This document shows, piece after piece, positions 1 to 11,083 of a stretch of 11,398 nt of DNA. A program made the translations under genes and the position numbers. Below the pieces are notes generated by a model. It had not been told where the DNA came from. It searched no databases and was given only the letters and a program-made list of their open reading frames with translations. Positions within the stretch are counted from its first letter, which is position 1, and the number at the start of each line of letters is the position of its first letter. This DNA comes from DAOUAG01 sp034432935 (GTDB lineage: Bacteria > Chloroflexota > Dehalococcoidia > SM23-28-2 > RBG-16-64-32), in assembly GCA_034432935.1 (NCBI GenBank), contig DAOUBD010000046.1, positions 1 to 11,398 of the forward strand. The letters are read 5' to 3'.

Positions 1-23
1 GTGGGGCCCTGGCCCCCGCCCCG

Positions 24-196
24 CCGCTCATGCTGAGGCCAGTCGAAGCATGGGCGGCCGGCGTACTCCGCTCGCCCTTCGACAGGCTCAGGACGAGCGG
101 GAAGGGATGTTGCGACCGCACACTCCGCTCATGCTGAGGCCCTCGAAGCATGGGCACACGACCCTGCTCGTGCTGAGGTTCTCGAAGCATCGCTGG
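24..196. repeat. Array of four REP-like hairpin repeats
   Basis: There are four copies of a roughly 33-nt imperfect palindrome at 24-57, 68-100 (inverted), 125-157 and 164-196. Each has 11-nt arms around an 11-12 nt loop of the form GAGGCCCTCGA. In copy 1 the arms CCGCTCATGCT (24-34) and AGCATGGGCGG (47-57) pair with one G-U. In copy 2 the arms CCGCTCGCCCT (68-78) and AGGACGAGCGG (90-100) differ in sequence but still pair at 10 of 11 positions, so the fold is kept while the bases change. Copies 3 and 4 are progressively decayed at the outer ends of the stem. The array lies downstream of gltD and may also act as a transcript 3' end. No transposase is visible here. The remaining 197-258 is GC-rich with no clear gene or terminator. 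Confidence 0.7.
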
Positions 197-258
197 GCTG
201 CGGACCAGCGGAAAAAGGGTCTAGGGGGCGCGCCGCCGGGCGGGGCGGGAGGGGTCGC

Positions 259-1752
<1,494 letters not shown>

Positions 1753-4700
1753 TCCCCTTCCTCAAGATGATCTCCCCTTGGTCGGCCAGCACGGCCTCCT
1801 TGGCCGCCTCGAGCTGCTCCTGGAGGGCCCGCTTGTAGTCCTTGGGCATAACCTTCACGAACTTGCTGGCCACCTGCGGCCACTGCCGTAGCAGCCGCTC
1901 TGCCACGGTGCTGCCGGTGTACTCCCTGTGGCGCTCCATCAACCCCCGCACCAGATCGAGGTCCTCCGGCTCCTCTAGGGGCTCGAGGTCCACCATCTCC
2001 AGGTTGCAGCGGATGGGGAAGTCGCCGTCAGGGTCGTAGACGTAGGCTATGCCGCCGCTCATGCCGGCGGCGAAGTTGCGGCCCGTCGGTCCCAGGATGA
2101 CGACCCGGCCGCCCGTCATGTACTCACAGCCGTGGTCCCCCGTGCCTTCCACCACAGCCATGGCGCCGCTGTTGCGTACGCAGAACCGCTCGCCCGCGAC
2201 CCCCCGCGCGAACAAGCTGCCGCTGGTGGCGCCGTAGAGGGCCACGTTGCCTATGAGGATGTTCTCCTCGGGCACGAAGGTCGAACCCCTTGGCGGGTAC
2301 ACGATGATCTTGCCGCCCGATAGGCCCTTGGCGATGTAGTCGTTCGCGTCGCCCTCCAACCACATGGTGATTCCCGATGGCAAGAAGGCGCCGAAGCTCT
2401 GGCCGGCCGAGCCGGTGAAGCGCAGGGTGATGGTGTCGTCGGGCAGGCCGCTGAACCCGTAGCGCCTGGTCACCTCGCTCCCCAGGATGGTGCCCACCGT
2501 CCGGTTCACGTTGCGGATGGGCATCTCGATGGTGATTTTCTCCCCCCGCTCCAGGGCCGGGGCCGCCAGCTCCAGCAGCTTCTGGTCCAGGGCCTTCTCC
2601 AGCCCGTGGTCCTGTTCCCTGACACAGCGGGTGGCCACCTCCGGGCCGACCTCCGGCCTGTAGAGGATAGCGGAGAAGTCGAGCCCCTGGGCCTTCCAGT
2701 GGTCTACCGCCTTGCGGACGTCCAGGAGGTCGGTGCGTCCGATGATCTCGTCCAGGCTGGAGTATCCGAGCTGGGCCAGGTACTCCCGGACCTCCTGGGC
2801 GATGAAGGTAAAGAAGTTGACGACGTCTTCCGGCCGGCCGGTGAACTTGGCCCGCAGCTTGGGGTTCTGGGTAGCGATGCCCACAGGGCAGGTGTCCAGG
2901 TGGCATACACGCATCATCACGCAGCCCATCACCACCAGCGGCGCGGTGGCGAAGCCGTACTCCTCGGCCCCCAGGAGGGCCGCGATGATCACGTCCCGGC
3001 CGGTCTTCATCTGGCCGTCGACCTGCACGACGATGCGGTCACGGAGGTTGTTAATGACAAGGGTCTGTTGTGTCTCGGCCAGCCCCAGCTCCCAGGGGAT
3101 CCCTGCGTGCTTGATGGAGGTGAGGGGGCTGGCGCCGGTGCCGCCATCGTGGCCGCTGATGAGGACGACGTCGCTCTTGGCCTTGGCGACCCCTGCTGCC
3201 ACCGTGCCGACGCCGATCTCGGCGACCAGCTTGACGTTGATGCGCGCGCGAGGGTTGGCGTTCTTGAGGTCGTGGATGAGCTGGGCCAGGTCCTCGATGG
3301 AGTAGATGTCGTGGTGCGGCGGCGGGCTGATGAGCCCCACCCCCGGGGTGGAATGGCGGACGGCGGCGATCCACGGGTAGACTTTGTGGCCCGGGAGCTG
3401 GCCGCCCTCGCCAGGCTTGGCCCCTTGGGCCATCTTGATCTGGAGCTCATCGGCGTTCACGAGGTACTCGCTGGTGACGCCAAAACGGCCGGACGCCACC
3501 TGCTTGATGGCGCTGCGGCGGGAGTCGCCGTTGGGGTCCGGCACGTACCGGCGCCGGTCCTCGCCGCCCTCGCCTGTGTTGCTTTTGCCGCCGATGCGGT
3601 TCATGGCGATGGCCAGCGTCTCGTGGGCCTCCGCACTGATGGAGCCGAAGGACATGGCGCCGGTGGCAAAGCGTTTGAAGAGGGATTCCACCGGCTCCAC
3701 CTGTTCGATGGGGATCGGCTCCCGGTCCGGCTTCAACTCGAAGAGGCCGCGCAGGGTGCAAAGGTGCTCGCTCTGGTCATCCACCAGGCGAGAGTACTCC
3801 TTGAACTCCTGGTAGTTCCCTGTCCGGGTGGAGTGCTGGAGCTTGAAGATGGTGTCCGGGTTGAAGAGGTGGTACTCCCCATCGCGGCGCCACTGGTATT
3901 GGCCGCCCCAGGCCAGCGTCCTCAGGCCGCCATCCCGGTCCGGGAAGGCGCGGCGATGGTTGGCCAAGGTGTCGATGGCGATGGCCTCTATGCCCACGCC
4001 GCCGATGCGGGAGACCGTGTAGGTGAAATACTTATCGATGAAGTCCTGCCGGAGCCCGATGGCTTCGAAGATCTGGGCGCCCCGGTAGCTCTGGATGGTG
4101 GAGATGCCCATCTTGGACATGATCTTGACGACGCCCTTCTTGATGGCCTTCAGGTAGTGGGCTACCGCCTCCTCGTAGGAGATGCCCTCGTCCAGCAGCC
4201 CGTCCCGGCGCATCTGCTCCAAGGTGTCTATGGCCAGCCATGGGTTGATGGCCTCGGCGCCGTAGCCGATGAGCAGGGCGAAATGGTGGGACTCCCGGGC
4301 CTCCCCGGTCTCCACTACCAGGCCGGCCCGGGTCCGCTTGCGCTCCCGCACCAGGTGGTTGTGCAGGCCGGCGACCGCCAGCAGGGTGGGGATGGGCGCC
4401 CACTCCGGGCTCACGCCGCGGTCCGAGAGGATGATGATGTTGGCGCCGTTGTCGATGGCCTCGTCTGCCCGGCGGCAGAGTTCGTCCATGGCCTTCTCCA
4501 GCGCCTCGGGCCCGCCGTTCGCCGGAAATAGCATCGGCAGCACGGCCGAGCGCAGGTAGCCGTCGGTCAGGCTCTTGAACTTGGCCATCTCGGCGTTGTC
4601 TATAAAGGGCATCTTTAGGCTGATGCGGTGGCAGCTCTCTGGGCGCGGGTCCAAGAGGTTGCCCTCTGGGCCGATGGTGGTCCGCACGGAGGTCACGCAC

Positions 4701-6337
4701 TCCTCCCGGATGGCGTCCAGAGGCGGGTTCGTGACCTGGGCGAAGAGCTGTTTGAAGTAGTTGTAGAGCAGCTGGGGCCTGTCAGACAGGACGGCCAGGG
4801 CAGCGTCATTGCCCATGGACCCCACGGCCTCCTCGCCGTTCTTGGCCATCGGGCTCAGGATGTACTTCAGGTCCTCGACCGTGTAGCCGAAGGCCATCTG
4901 CTGCTCCAGGAGGTCATCCCCTTCCAGGCGTGAAGGCGCCGGGGCCTCCGGGAAGCTCTCGAAGCTCTTGAGGTGTTGCCGCAGCCACTCGCCATAGGGC
5001 TTCTCGGTGGCCATGGTGTGCTTGAGCTCAGCGTCGTCCACTATCCGCCCCTCGTCCAGCCGGATGAGGAACATGCGGCCCGGCTGGAGGCGGCCCTTGT
5101 AGAGGACCCGCTCCGGCTCGATGGGCAAGACGCCCACCTCAGAGGCCATGATCACCAGGTCGTCCTTGGTGACGATGTAGCGGGAGGGCCGCAGGCCGTT
5201 GCGGTCCAGGACCGCGCCGATGGTGCGGCCGTCGGTGAAGGCGATGGAGGCCGGGCCGTCCCAGGGCTCCATGAGGCAGCTATGGTACTCGTAGAAGTCC
5301 TTCTTCTCCTGGGTCATGGTCTCGTGGCCATCCCAGGGCTCCGGGATCATCATCATGATGGCGTGGTGGATGGGGCGCCCGGCCATCACCAGGAGCTCCA
5401 GCACGTTGTCGAAGCAGGCGGTGTCGCTGCCCTTCTCGTCGATGATCGGCACGATCCTTTGGATGCCTGAGGTGAGGAGGCCAGAGCCGTCCTCGAAGAG
5501 AGGCGAGCGCAGGAGCGACTCCCTGGCCCGCATCCAGTTGATGTTGCCGCGCAGGGTGTTGATCTCGCCGTTGTGGGCGATCATGCGGTACGGGTGGGCC
5601 AGCTTCCAACTGGGGAAGGTGTTGGTGCTGAACCGGCTGTGGAACATGCACAGGGCGCTGGTCATGCGGGGGTCCGAGAGGTCCGGGAAGTACTCCCTGA
5701 GCTGCACCGCCATGAGCATGCCCTTGTACACCAGCGTCCGGCTGGAGAGGCTGGGGAAGTAGAAGGTCTCGGCATCGCGCAGGCCGAACCGCACCAGGTA
5801 GTGCTCGAAGCGCTTGCGGATGACGTAAAGCTTGCGTTCGAAGGCATCCTGGTCTGGGACGTCCTTCCCGCGGCCGATGAACACATGGTACATCTCGGGC
5901 TCGGCGGCCAGGGCTGTCTTGCCGATGGAGGCGTTGTTGGTGGGCACGCGCCGCCAACCGAGGAGGTGCTGGCCCTCCTCTTCCACCACCAGTTGGAACA
6001 GGCTCATCGCCTGGTGGCGGGCCCGCTCGTCCCGCGAGGCGAAGAACAGCCCGACGCCGTAATGCCCCTTCTCGGGCAAGCGGATGCCCTCGTGGGCGCA
6101 GACGTGCCGGAAGAAGTCATGGGGGAGCTGGATCAAGACGCCCGCGCCGTCTCCGGTGTTGGCCTCGGAGCCGGTGGCGCCGCGGTGGGCCAGGTGTTCT
6201 AGGGCGGTGATGCCGTCCTCGATTATCTTGTGGGACTTCTGGCCCTTCAGGTGCACGATGAAGCCCACCCCGCAGGAGTCGTGCTCGAAGGCGGGGTTGT
6301 ACAAACCTTGTGCGGACGGGAGACCCGGCTTGCCCAT

Positions 6338-6594
6338 CAGTCCACTCCCCCTAGGCTCTACGCGGAGGCGCCTATACTGTCTGGCCGGACGTGGGCGGGC
6401 TGGTTGGGCGCAGCAGGGCCTGCCCCCCTGTATTGGGAGTGGGGGGTGCTAGCTGCCCGCTCTTCGGGTTCCCTCATGATCGTTACCCCCATGCGCCCGG
6501 AGAAATGTAAAGGCCAGTATATCCGTACTGGGTGAGCCTTGTCTACAGCGCGGCAGCGATGGCTACGGACTGGACTATAGACGCGCTCGATAGT
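6338..6594 (-). promoter_or_regulatory. Long structured 5' leader of gltB (candidate)
   Basis: If the promoter at 6601-6629 is used, transcription starts near 6594 and leaves about 257 nt before the gltB ATG. Visible hairpins (plus-strand positions) are: arms 6514-6519/6526-6531 (CCAGTA/TACTGG), followed on the RNA by the U-rich stretch CCUUUACAUUUCU; 6423-6428/6441-6446 (six C against six G); and 6406-6414/6452-6458, which encloses the previous one. A small hairpin 6456-6459/6465-6468 shares bases 6456-6458 with that outer stem, so the two folds exclude each other. A 44-codon frame (minus strand, ATG 6492 to TAG 6358) also fits inside. I do not recognise a known riboswitch class. Confidence 0.4.
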
Positions 6595-6600
6595 GGTGTC

Positions 6601-6629
6601 ATTCTACCATTGACCGAAGGGCGTGTCAA
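6601..6629 (-). promoter_or_regulatory. Sigma-70 promoter for gltBD
   Basis: Reading the minus strand, a perfect -35 TTGACA (6629-6624) is followed after exactly 17 nt by TAGAAT (6606-6601), which matches TATAAT at 5 of 6 positions. It is the best promoter match in the window and points at gltB. The distance to the gltB start is about 257 nt. Confidence 0.75.
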
Positions 6630-6733
6630 CGGATAAAGGAAGGGGATTGCTACTAAATTGAGGGGCACGCTCAGCTCCGGCTAAAGCGCGTCCCCACCAG
6701 CCAGGGTGTTGCCATCCGTAGTTGCCTTCCCTC

Positions 6734-6762
6734 TTGCACTTCACGCCAGAATCCGTTTTAAT
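6734..6762 (+). promoter_or_regulatory. Promoter of groL
   Basis: A weak -35 TTGCAC (6734-6739) is followed after 17 nt by TTTAAT (6757-6762), a 5 of 6 match to the -10 consensus. The predicted start near 6769 falls inside the CIRCE element, the usual arrangement for HrcA repression. The stretch 6630-6733 between the two divergent promoters shows nothing else I can name. Confidence 0.6.
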
Positions 6763-6766
6763 ACGA

Positions 6767-6793
6767 TTAGCACTCCGCCCCGGTGAGTGCTAA
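6767..6793. promoter_or_regulatory. CIRCE operator (HrcA binding site)
   Basis: This is a perfect inverted repeat TTAGCACTC-N9-GAGTGCTAA with arms at 6767-6775 and 6785-6793, identical to the CIRCE consensus. HrcA repressor binding here would shut off groL until heat stress titrates GroEL away. The site ends 69 nt before the groL ATG. hrcA itself is not in the window. Confidence 0.97.
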
Positions 6794-6862
6794 ATTGCAG
6801 ACAGCACCCCACAAGCAGACCGCGCCCGCCCTGGGCGACACAAGACAGGAGGAGAGGAACGC

Positions 6863-8469
<1,607 letters not shown>

Positions 8470-8479
<10 letters not shown>

Positions 8480-8493
8480 GGTATGTACTAGGG
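8470..8493 (+). repeat. 12-bp perfect tandem duplication at the groL stop
   Basis: TATGTACTAGGG occurs twice back to back (8470-8481 and 8482-8493). The first copy contains the last codons and the stop of groL, so the second copy is an extra tail with another in-phase TAG. It is probably a replication-slippage duplication without functional effect. Confidence 0.85.
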
Positions 8494-8505
8494 CCACCCC
8501 GCTCT

Positions 8506-8523
8506 GGGAGCCGGCCGGCTCCC
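8506..8523. promoter_or_regulatory. Perfect 18-bp palindrome between groL and the next gene
   Basis: GGGAGCCGG is followed immediately by its reverse complement CCGGCTCCC. There is no T run after it, so it is a poor intrinsic terminator. It covers the place where a -35 box would sit for the TATAAT at 8530-8535. It could be an operator, a factor-dependent 3' end for groL, or neither. Confidence 0.45.
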
Positions 8524-8529
8524 GTGAGC

Positions 8530-8535
8530 TATAAT
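8530..8535 (+). promoter_or_regulatory. -10 box TATAAT of the 145-aa gene
   Basis: This is a perfect TATAAT, 38 nt upstream of the ATG at 8574, which predicts a leader of about 30 nt. No -35 consensus is present at 16-18 nt spacing. The surrounding CTATAATGG recurs exactly upstream of the ROK kinase. Confidence 0.55.
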
Positions 8536-8573
8536 GGTAGCGGAGACGGCCGGCCCCAAGGGGGTGGTATCCA

Positions 8574-9011
8574 ATGTTCACGGAGAACGGCGTCATGATC
8601 GATCTGGAAGAGCTGCGCAAGGTCGTCAACCAGTGCGACGTCTTCACCATTGGCTTCCGTCTCTTCCCTCAGCGGGTGATCGTCGACACCCGGCGGAACG
8701 AGACCGAGGGGCCGATGGTTGAGATCGTGGAGCCGGTGGGCACGGTGGAAGAGCGGTTCTTCTGGCTGGGCAAGCGGCGGCCTTCCTTCGGCGTCCCCCA
8801 GCGGTTCACCTTCTTCGTCTGGCCTCATTCCATCACCTATTTGGAGGAGAGCGGCGTGATGGAGCAGATCCGACAGCGGTTGTGCGCCGTCGGCCCGGCC
8901 TGCGAGGAGCAGGTGGCCAGGACGATGCGCGAACTGCACGTTCTGGAGCGCAAGGCCGTCTTGGACGCCATCACCGGCCACAACTACCACACCCTCTGGG
9001 CCAGAACCTAG
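8574..9011 (+). CDS. Hypothetical protein, 145 aa
   Basis: I do not recognise this family. The product looks like a compact soluble cytoplasmic protein, with no signal peptide or membrane segment. Its middle (residues 22-90) is rich in aromatic and beta-type sequence, for example FTIGFRLFPQ (24-33), RFFWLGKRRP (61-70) and RFTFFVWPHS (77-86). A helical C-terminal part (about 91-135) contains Cys104 and Cys110. The ATG has a good Shine-Dalgarno (AAGGGGGTGG at 8558-8567). A second in-frame ATG at 8595 with an upstream GGAG is an alternative start. GC-rich third positions match the neighbours, which supports real coding. It sits between groL and a terminator at 9036, so it may be transcribed alone from the TATAAT at 8530 or partly with groL. 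The function is unknown. Confidence 0.85.
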   Translation: MFTENGVMIDLEELRKVVNQCDVFTIGFRLFPQRVIVDTRRNETEGPMVEIVEPVGTVEERFFWLGKRRPSFGVPQRFTFFVWPHSITYLEESGVMEQIRQRLCAVGPACEEQVARTMRELHVLERKAVLDAITGHNYHTLWART

Positions 9012-9035
9012 CAGCGGGCAGCACGGAGACGTTTG

Positions 9036-9075
9036 GGGCCGCCCGTCCGGAAGGACCGGCGGCCCTATCGTTTTC
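9036..9075 (+). terminator. Rho-independent terminator after the 145-aa gene
   Basis: The stem GGGCCGCC (9036-9043) pairs with GGCGGCCC (9058-9065), and GTCC (9045-9048) with GGAC (9053-9056). One C-C mismatch separates the two helices, and the loop is the GNRA-type tetraloop GGAA (9049-9052). The stem is followed directly by TATCGTTTT. It separates the 145-aa gene from the ROK kinase. Confidence 0.85.
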
Positions 9076-9105
9076 CCTGTGGGCGGCTCGCAGGGCGCCT
9101 GCCAC

Positions 9106-9111
9106 TATAAT
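9106..9111 (+). promoter_or_regulatory. -10 box TATAAT of the ROK kinase gene
   Basis: This perfect TATAAT lies just after the terminator. It ends 10 nt before the preferred ATG at 9122, so the transcript would be leaderless or nearly so. No -35 consensus is visible. It shares the 9-mer CTATAATGG with the site at 8529-8537. Confidence 0.55.
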
Positions 9112-9121
9112 GGGGCGCGAG

Positions 9122-10090
9122 ATGCCAACCCCAGACGCCCTCTACGGCGCCATCGACCTGGGCGGCACCAAGGTGCGCGCCCTCGTGGCCGACCTGGATG
9201 GCCGCGTGCACGGCTACGACCTGCGGCCCTCGGACACCTCCCGCGGCCTGGAGCCCACCCTGGCCCGGATGCTGGAATCCCTGGCCGCCGCCGCTGCCGA
9301 GGCTGGGGTAGCCGCCGGCGATCTGAAAGGGCTGGGCATCGCTTCGCCAGGGGCCATCGATGTGGAGCGTGGGGTCGTCTCGGGCGCGCCCCAACTCCCT
9401 GGCTGGCGGGACGTTCCCCTGGCGAAGGTGATGGGCCAACGGCTGGGCATGCCGGTATGGGTGGAGAACGACGCTACGGCCGCCGCGCTGGGGGAGCACC
9501 GCTACGGCGCCGGCAAAGGCACCCGCCATATGGTCTACCTCACCATCAGCACCGGCGTCGGCGGCGGCCTCATCATCGATGGACGGCTATACCGCGGGGC
9601 CACGGGCGCCGCCGGCGAGCTGGGGCACGTGATCCTGGATCCTGATGGCCCCCCCTGCCGCTGGTGCGGCCGCGGCTGCCTGGAGTCCTTCTCATCCGGG
9701 ACCGCCATCGCCCGCCGGGGCGAGGAGGCCGTGGCCGCTGGGGAAGCGCCGGCGTTGGCCCAACTGCGGGAGGCCGAGGGCCCGGTGACGGCGGAGATGA
9801 TGGCCCGGGCCGCTCAGGCTGGGGACGAGGCCTCTCGCCGCGCCTTCGAGGAGGCCGGCCGGTATCTGGGCATCGCCCTGGCCAACTTCATCAACATCTT
9901 CAACCCTGATGCCATCGTCATAGGCGGCGGCGTCTCCCGCTCAGCTGGTCTCTTCCTGCCGCAGGCGCGGCGGCAGATGGAGGCTCTGGCGATCAGGGAG
10001 TCCTTGCAGTGCGTGCGGCTGGAGCTCGCCGCCCTGGGTGAGCGCTCCGGGCTTCTGGGCATGATCGCCCGTATGCGAGAAGGGCCCTAG
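9122..10090 (+). CDS. ROK-family sugar kinase (glucokinase-like)
   Basis: This is a cytoplasmic ATP-dependent sugar kinase, probably phosphorylating glucose or a related hexose at the 6-hydroxyl. It has 322 aa, the usual ROK length. No N-terminal helix-turn-helix is present, so it is an enzyme rather than a ROK repressor. Motifs in order: phosphate-binding DLGGTK (12-17), ENDATAAALGE (115-125) with the catalytic base Asp117, TGVGGGLI (144-151), the sugar-contacting GELGH (165-169), and the zinc site His169 with Cys179, Cys182 and Cys186. The cysteine spacing is C-x2-C-x3-C rather than the more usual C-x-C-x4-C. An adenine-binding IVIGGG lies at 265-270. ATG 9122 puts the first strand at the normal place. 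An in-frame ATG at 9110 adds four residues but overlaps the TATAAT. It is transcribed alone between the terminator at 9036 and the gap after 10090. The sugar specificity cannot be read from the sequence. Confidence 0.92.
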   Translation: MPTPDALYGAIDLGGTKVRALVADLDGRVHGYDLRPSDTSRGLEPTLARMLESLAAAAAEAGVAAGDLKGLGIASPGAIDVERGVVSGAPQLPGWRDVPLAKVMGQRLGMPVWVENDATAAALGEHRYGAGKGTRHMVYLTISTGVGGGLIIDGRLYRGATGAAGELGHVILDPDGPPCRWCGRGCLESFSSGTAIARRGEEAVAAGEAPALAQLREAEGPVTAEMMARAAQAGDEASRRAFEEAGRYLGIALANFINIFNPDAIVIGGGVSRSAGLFLPQARRQMEALAIRESLQCVRLELAALGERSGLLGMIARMREGP

Positions 10091-10218
10091 GCCCTGCGGA
10101 ACCGCCGCGGGCCCGCCGGCCGTGCGCGCAGTGGATTGGCGCGGGGTGCGTTGTGAGGCGCTTGGAAGCCCGGCGCTGAGATAGCGAGAGAATTTGGGCC
10201 GATCGGCGGCTCGCATGT

Positions 10219-10232
10219 AGAGAGAGAGAGAG
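10219..10232 (+). repeat. (AG)7 dinucleotide repeat
   Basis: Seven uninterrupted AG units lie directly upstream of a TTGACA hexamer at 10234. Such tracts can change length by slippage. Here a change would alter only the sequence upstream of the -35 box, not the promoter spacing. Confidence 0.8.
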
Positions 10233-10233
10233 G

Positions 10234-10261
10234 TTGACATCGGGGCGTATAGTAGTACCGT
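10234..10261 (+). promoter_or_regulatory. Possible promoter of the 236-aa gene
   Basis: A perfect -35 TTGACA (10234-10239) is followed after 16 nt by TACCGT (10256-10261), a weak -10. TATAGT at 10248 looks better as a -10 but lies only 8 nt from the TTGACA, too close to pair with it. The predicted leader is about 95 nt. The rest of 10091-10233 is GC-rich with short palindromes (for example GCGGGCCCGC at 10107-10116) and no T-tailed terminator. Confidence 0.4.
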
Positions 10262-10362
10262 AGGCATACGTATTTCCGAGGTATCCCATGTGGGTGTCCC
10301 GCCTTCTGGTTGCTAGCGCGGTCCTAACAATTGAAGGACAACAATGGTAAGGGAGGGCTGTC

Positions 10363-11073
10363 ATGGCTAGGGTGTCCCCCGCGCTCCTTACTGTCGGGTT
10401 GGTCGCTGGCGTCGCTGTGCTCGGGTCAATTGCAGGGCGAGCACTTTGGGAATCTGTGACCGCTCAGGACGAACCCAAGGCTGAGCCGCCTTCGGAAGAA
10501 ACCATAAGAGACGAGGCCGCCAAGCCCCGATTCCAGGGGCAGTTACTGGGGGTGTTCATAGGCCCGCCGGGAGCAAAGGTCCCAGATCAGTTCGTCACGT
10601 ACGAGGAGACGTGTGGATCGGAGCCGACGGAAGAAGTCGGGTGGGATAAAGCTGGTGAGCTTGGTCTGGCAGGAGCAATGGACGCAGCTCAGGGCATACC
10701 TCTTCCCGTCCCGTTCCGTCTCAATAGCGACAGTCTGAATACGGGCGTGGTCGCATGCGGGGGGAAGGTGTACGCGGCCAGATGGGAGTATTCTGCGCCG
10801 CAGCCCAACGGCTACCCCGGAAGTTTGGTTATCGCGCGAAGCTATTTCAAGTACGCGGAGTTCGATGTTTCGGCGGAGCGAGTCAAGGAGATCGAAATCG
10901 GCGGCCTTCCCGCTATCTTCATTGAGCCGCTTTCGCCTACTGGGGTCAGCTCCGTGGCGGGGGTAATCTTCCCGGGCGATTCAGTAACGACAGTTATCTC
11001 ATCATCGGGCGTTCCGCACACCGATCTCTTGAAGGTGGCGGAGATCGTCGCCTCGCTAATCAAGGAGGACTGA
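10363..11073 (+). CDS. Membrane-anchored or exported protein, 236 aa, function unknown
   Basis: I do not recognise the family with confidence. The N-terminus (residues 7-25, LLTVGLVAGVAVLGSIAG region) is one hydrophobic segment after a short start with a single Arg, so it is a signal peptide or membrane anchor. A cleavage after VTA (32-34) is conceivable. An acidic, Pro-rich linker (35-50) follows, then a folded extracytoplasmic domain with Cys84 and Cys132. The C-terminal part (about 172-232) alternates short strands and ends in a helix, DLLKVAEIVASLI. The pattern reminds me of DUF4367-type sensor domains, which is a weak impression. The start is supported by GGGAGGG at 10350-10356. Codon choice is less GC-biased than in the genes to the left. 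The stop overlaps the ATG of the next reading frame by one base (TGATG), which indicates coupling. Confidence 0.75.
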   Translation: MARVSPALLTVGLVAGVAVLGSIAGRALWESVTAQDEPKAEPPSEETIRDEAAKPRFQGQLLGVFIGPPGAKVPDQFVTYEETCGSEPTEEVGWDKAGELGLAGAMDAAQGIPLPVPFRLNSDSLNTGVVACGGKVYAARWEYSAPQPNGYPGSLVIARSYFKYAEFDVSAERVKEIEIGGLPAIFIEPLSPTGVSSVAGVIFPGDSVTTVISSSGVPHTDLLKVAEIVASLIKED

Positions 11074-11083
11074 TGGCACGAGT

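Noticed and set aside
200..258. Terminator for gltBD in the GC-rich stretch after gltD
   Set aside because: On the minus strand a run of five T (215-219 region) follows GC-rich sequence, but I could not draw a convincing stem before it.
2606..4531. 641-codon open frame on the plus strand
   Set aside because: It lies entirely antisense to gltB, whose protein is unmistakable. Long antisense frames are common in GC-rich coding DNA, and the translation has the low-complexity D/V/L/G look of a shadow.
6610..6637. Plus-strand promoter-like pair TTGACC-N16-GATAAA
   Set aside because: It overlaps the much better minus-strand promoter and is largely its mirror. A closer groL promoter with the expected CIRCE geometry exists.
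8882..9121. Extended start for the ROK kinase at ATG 8882
   Set aside because: The frame is open upstream, but the extension overlaps the 145-aa gene, runs through the terminator hairpin and gives Arg/Gly/Ala-rich sequence absent from ROK proteins.
10344..10370. Eight-codon upstream ORF overlapping the start of the 236-aa gene
   Set aside because: ATG 10344 opens a tiny frame ending just inside the gene. It is short enough to occur by chance, and the main start has its own GGGAGGG site.
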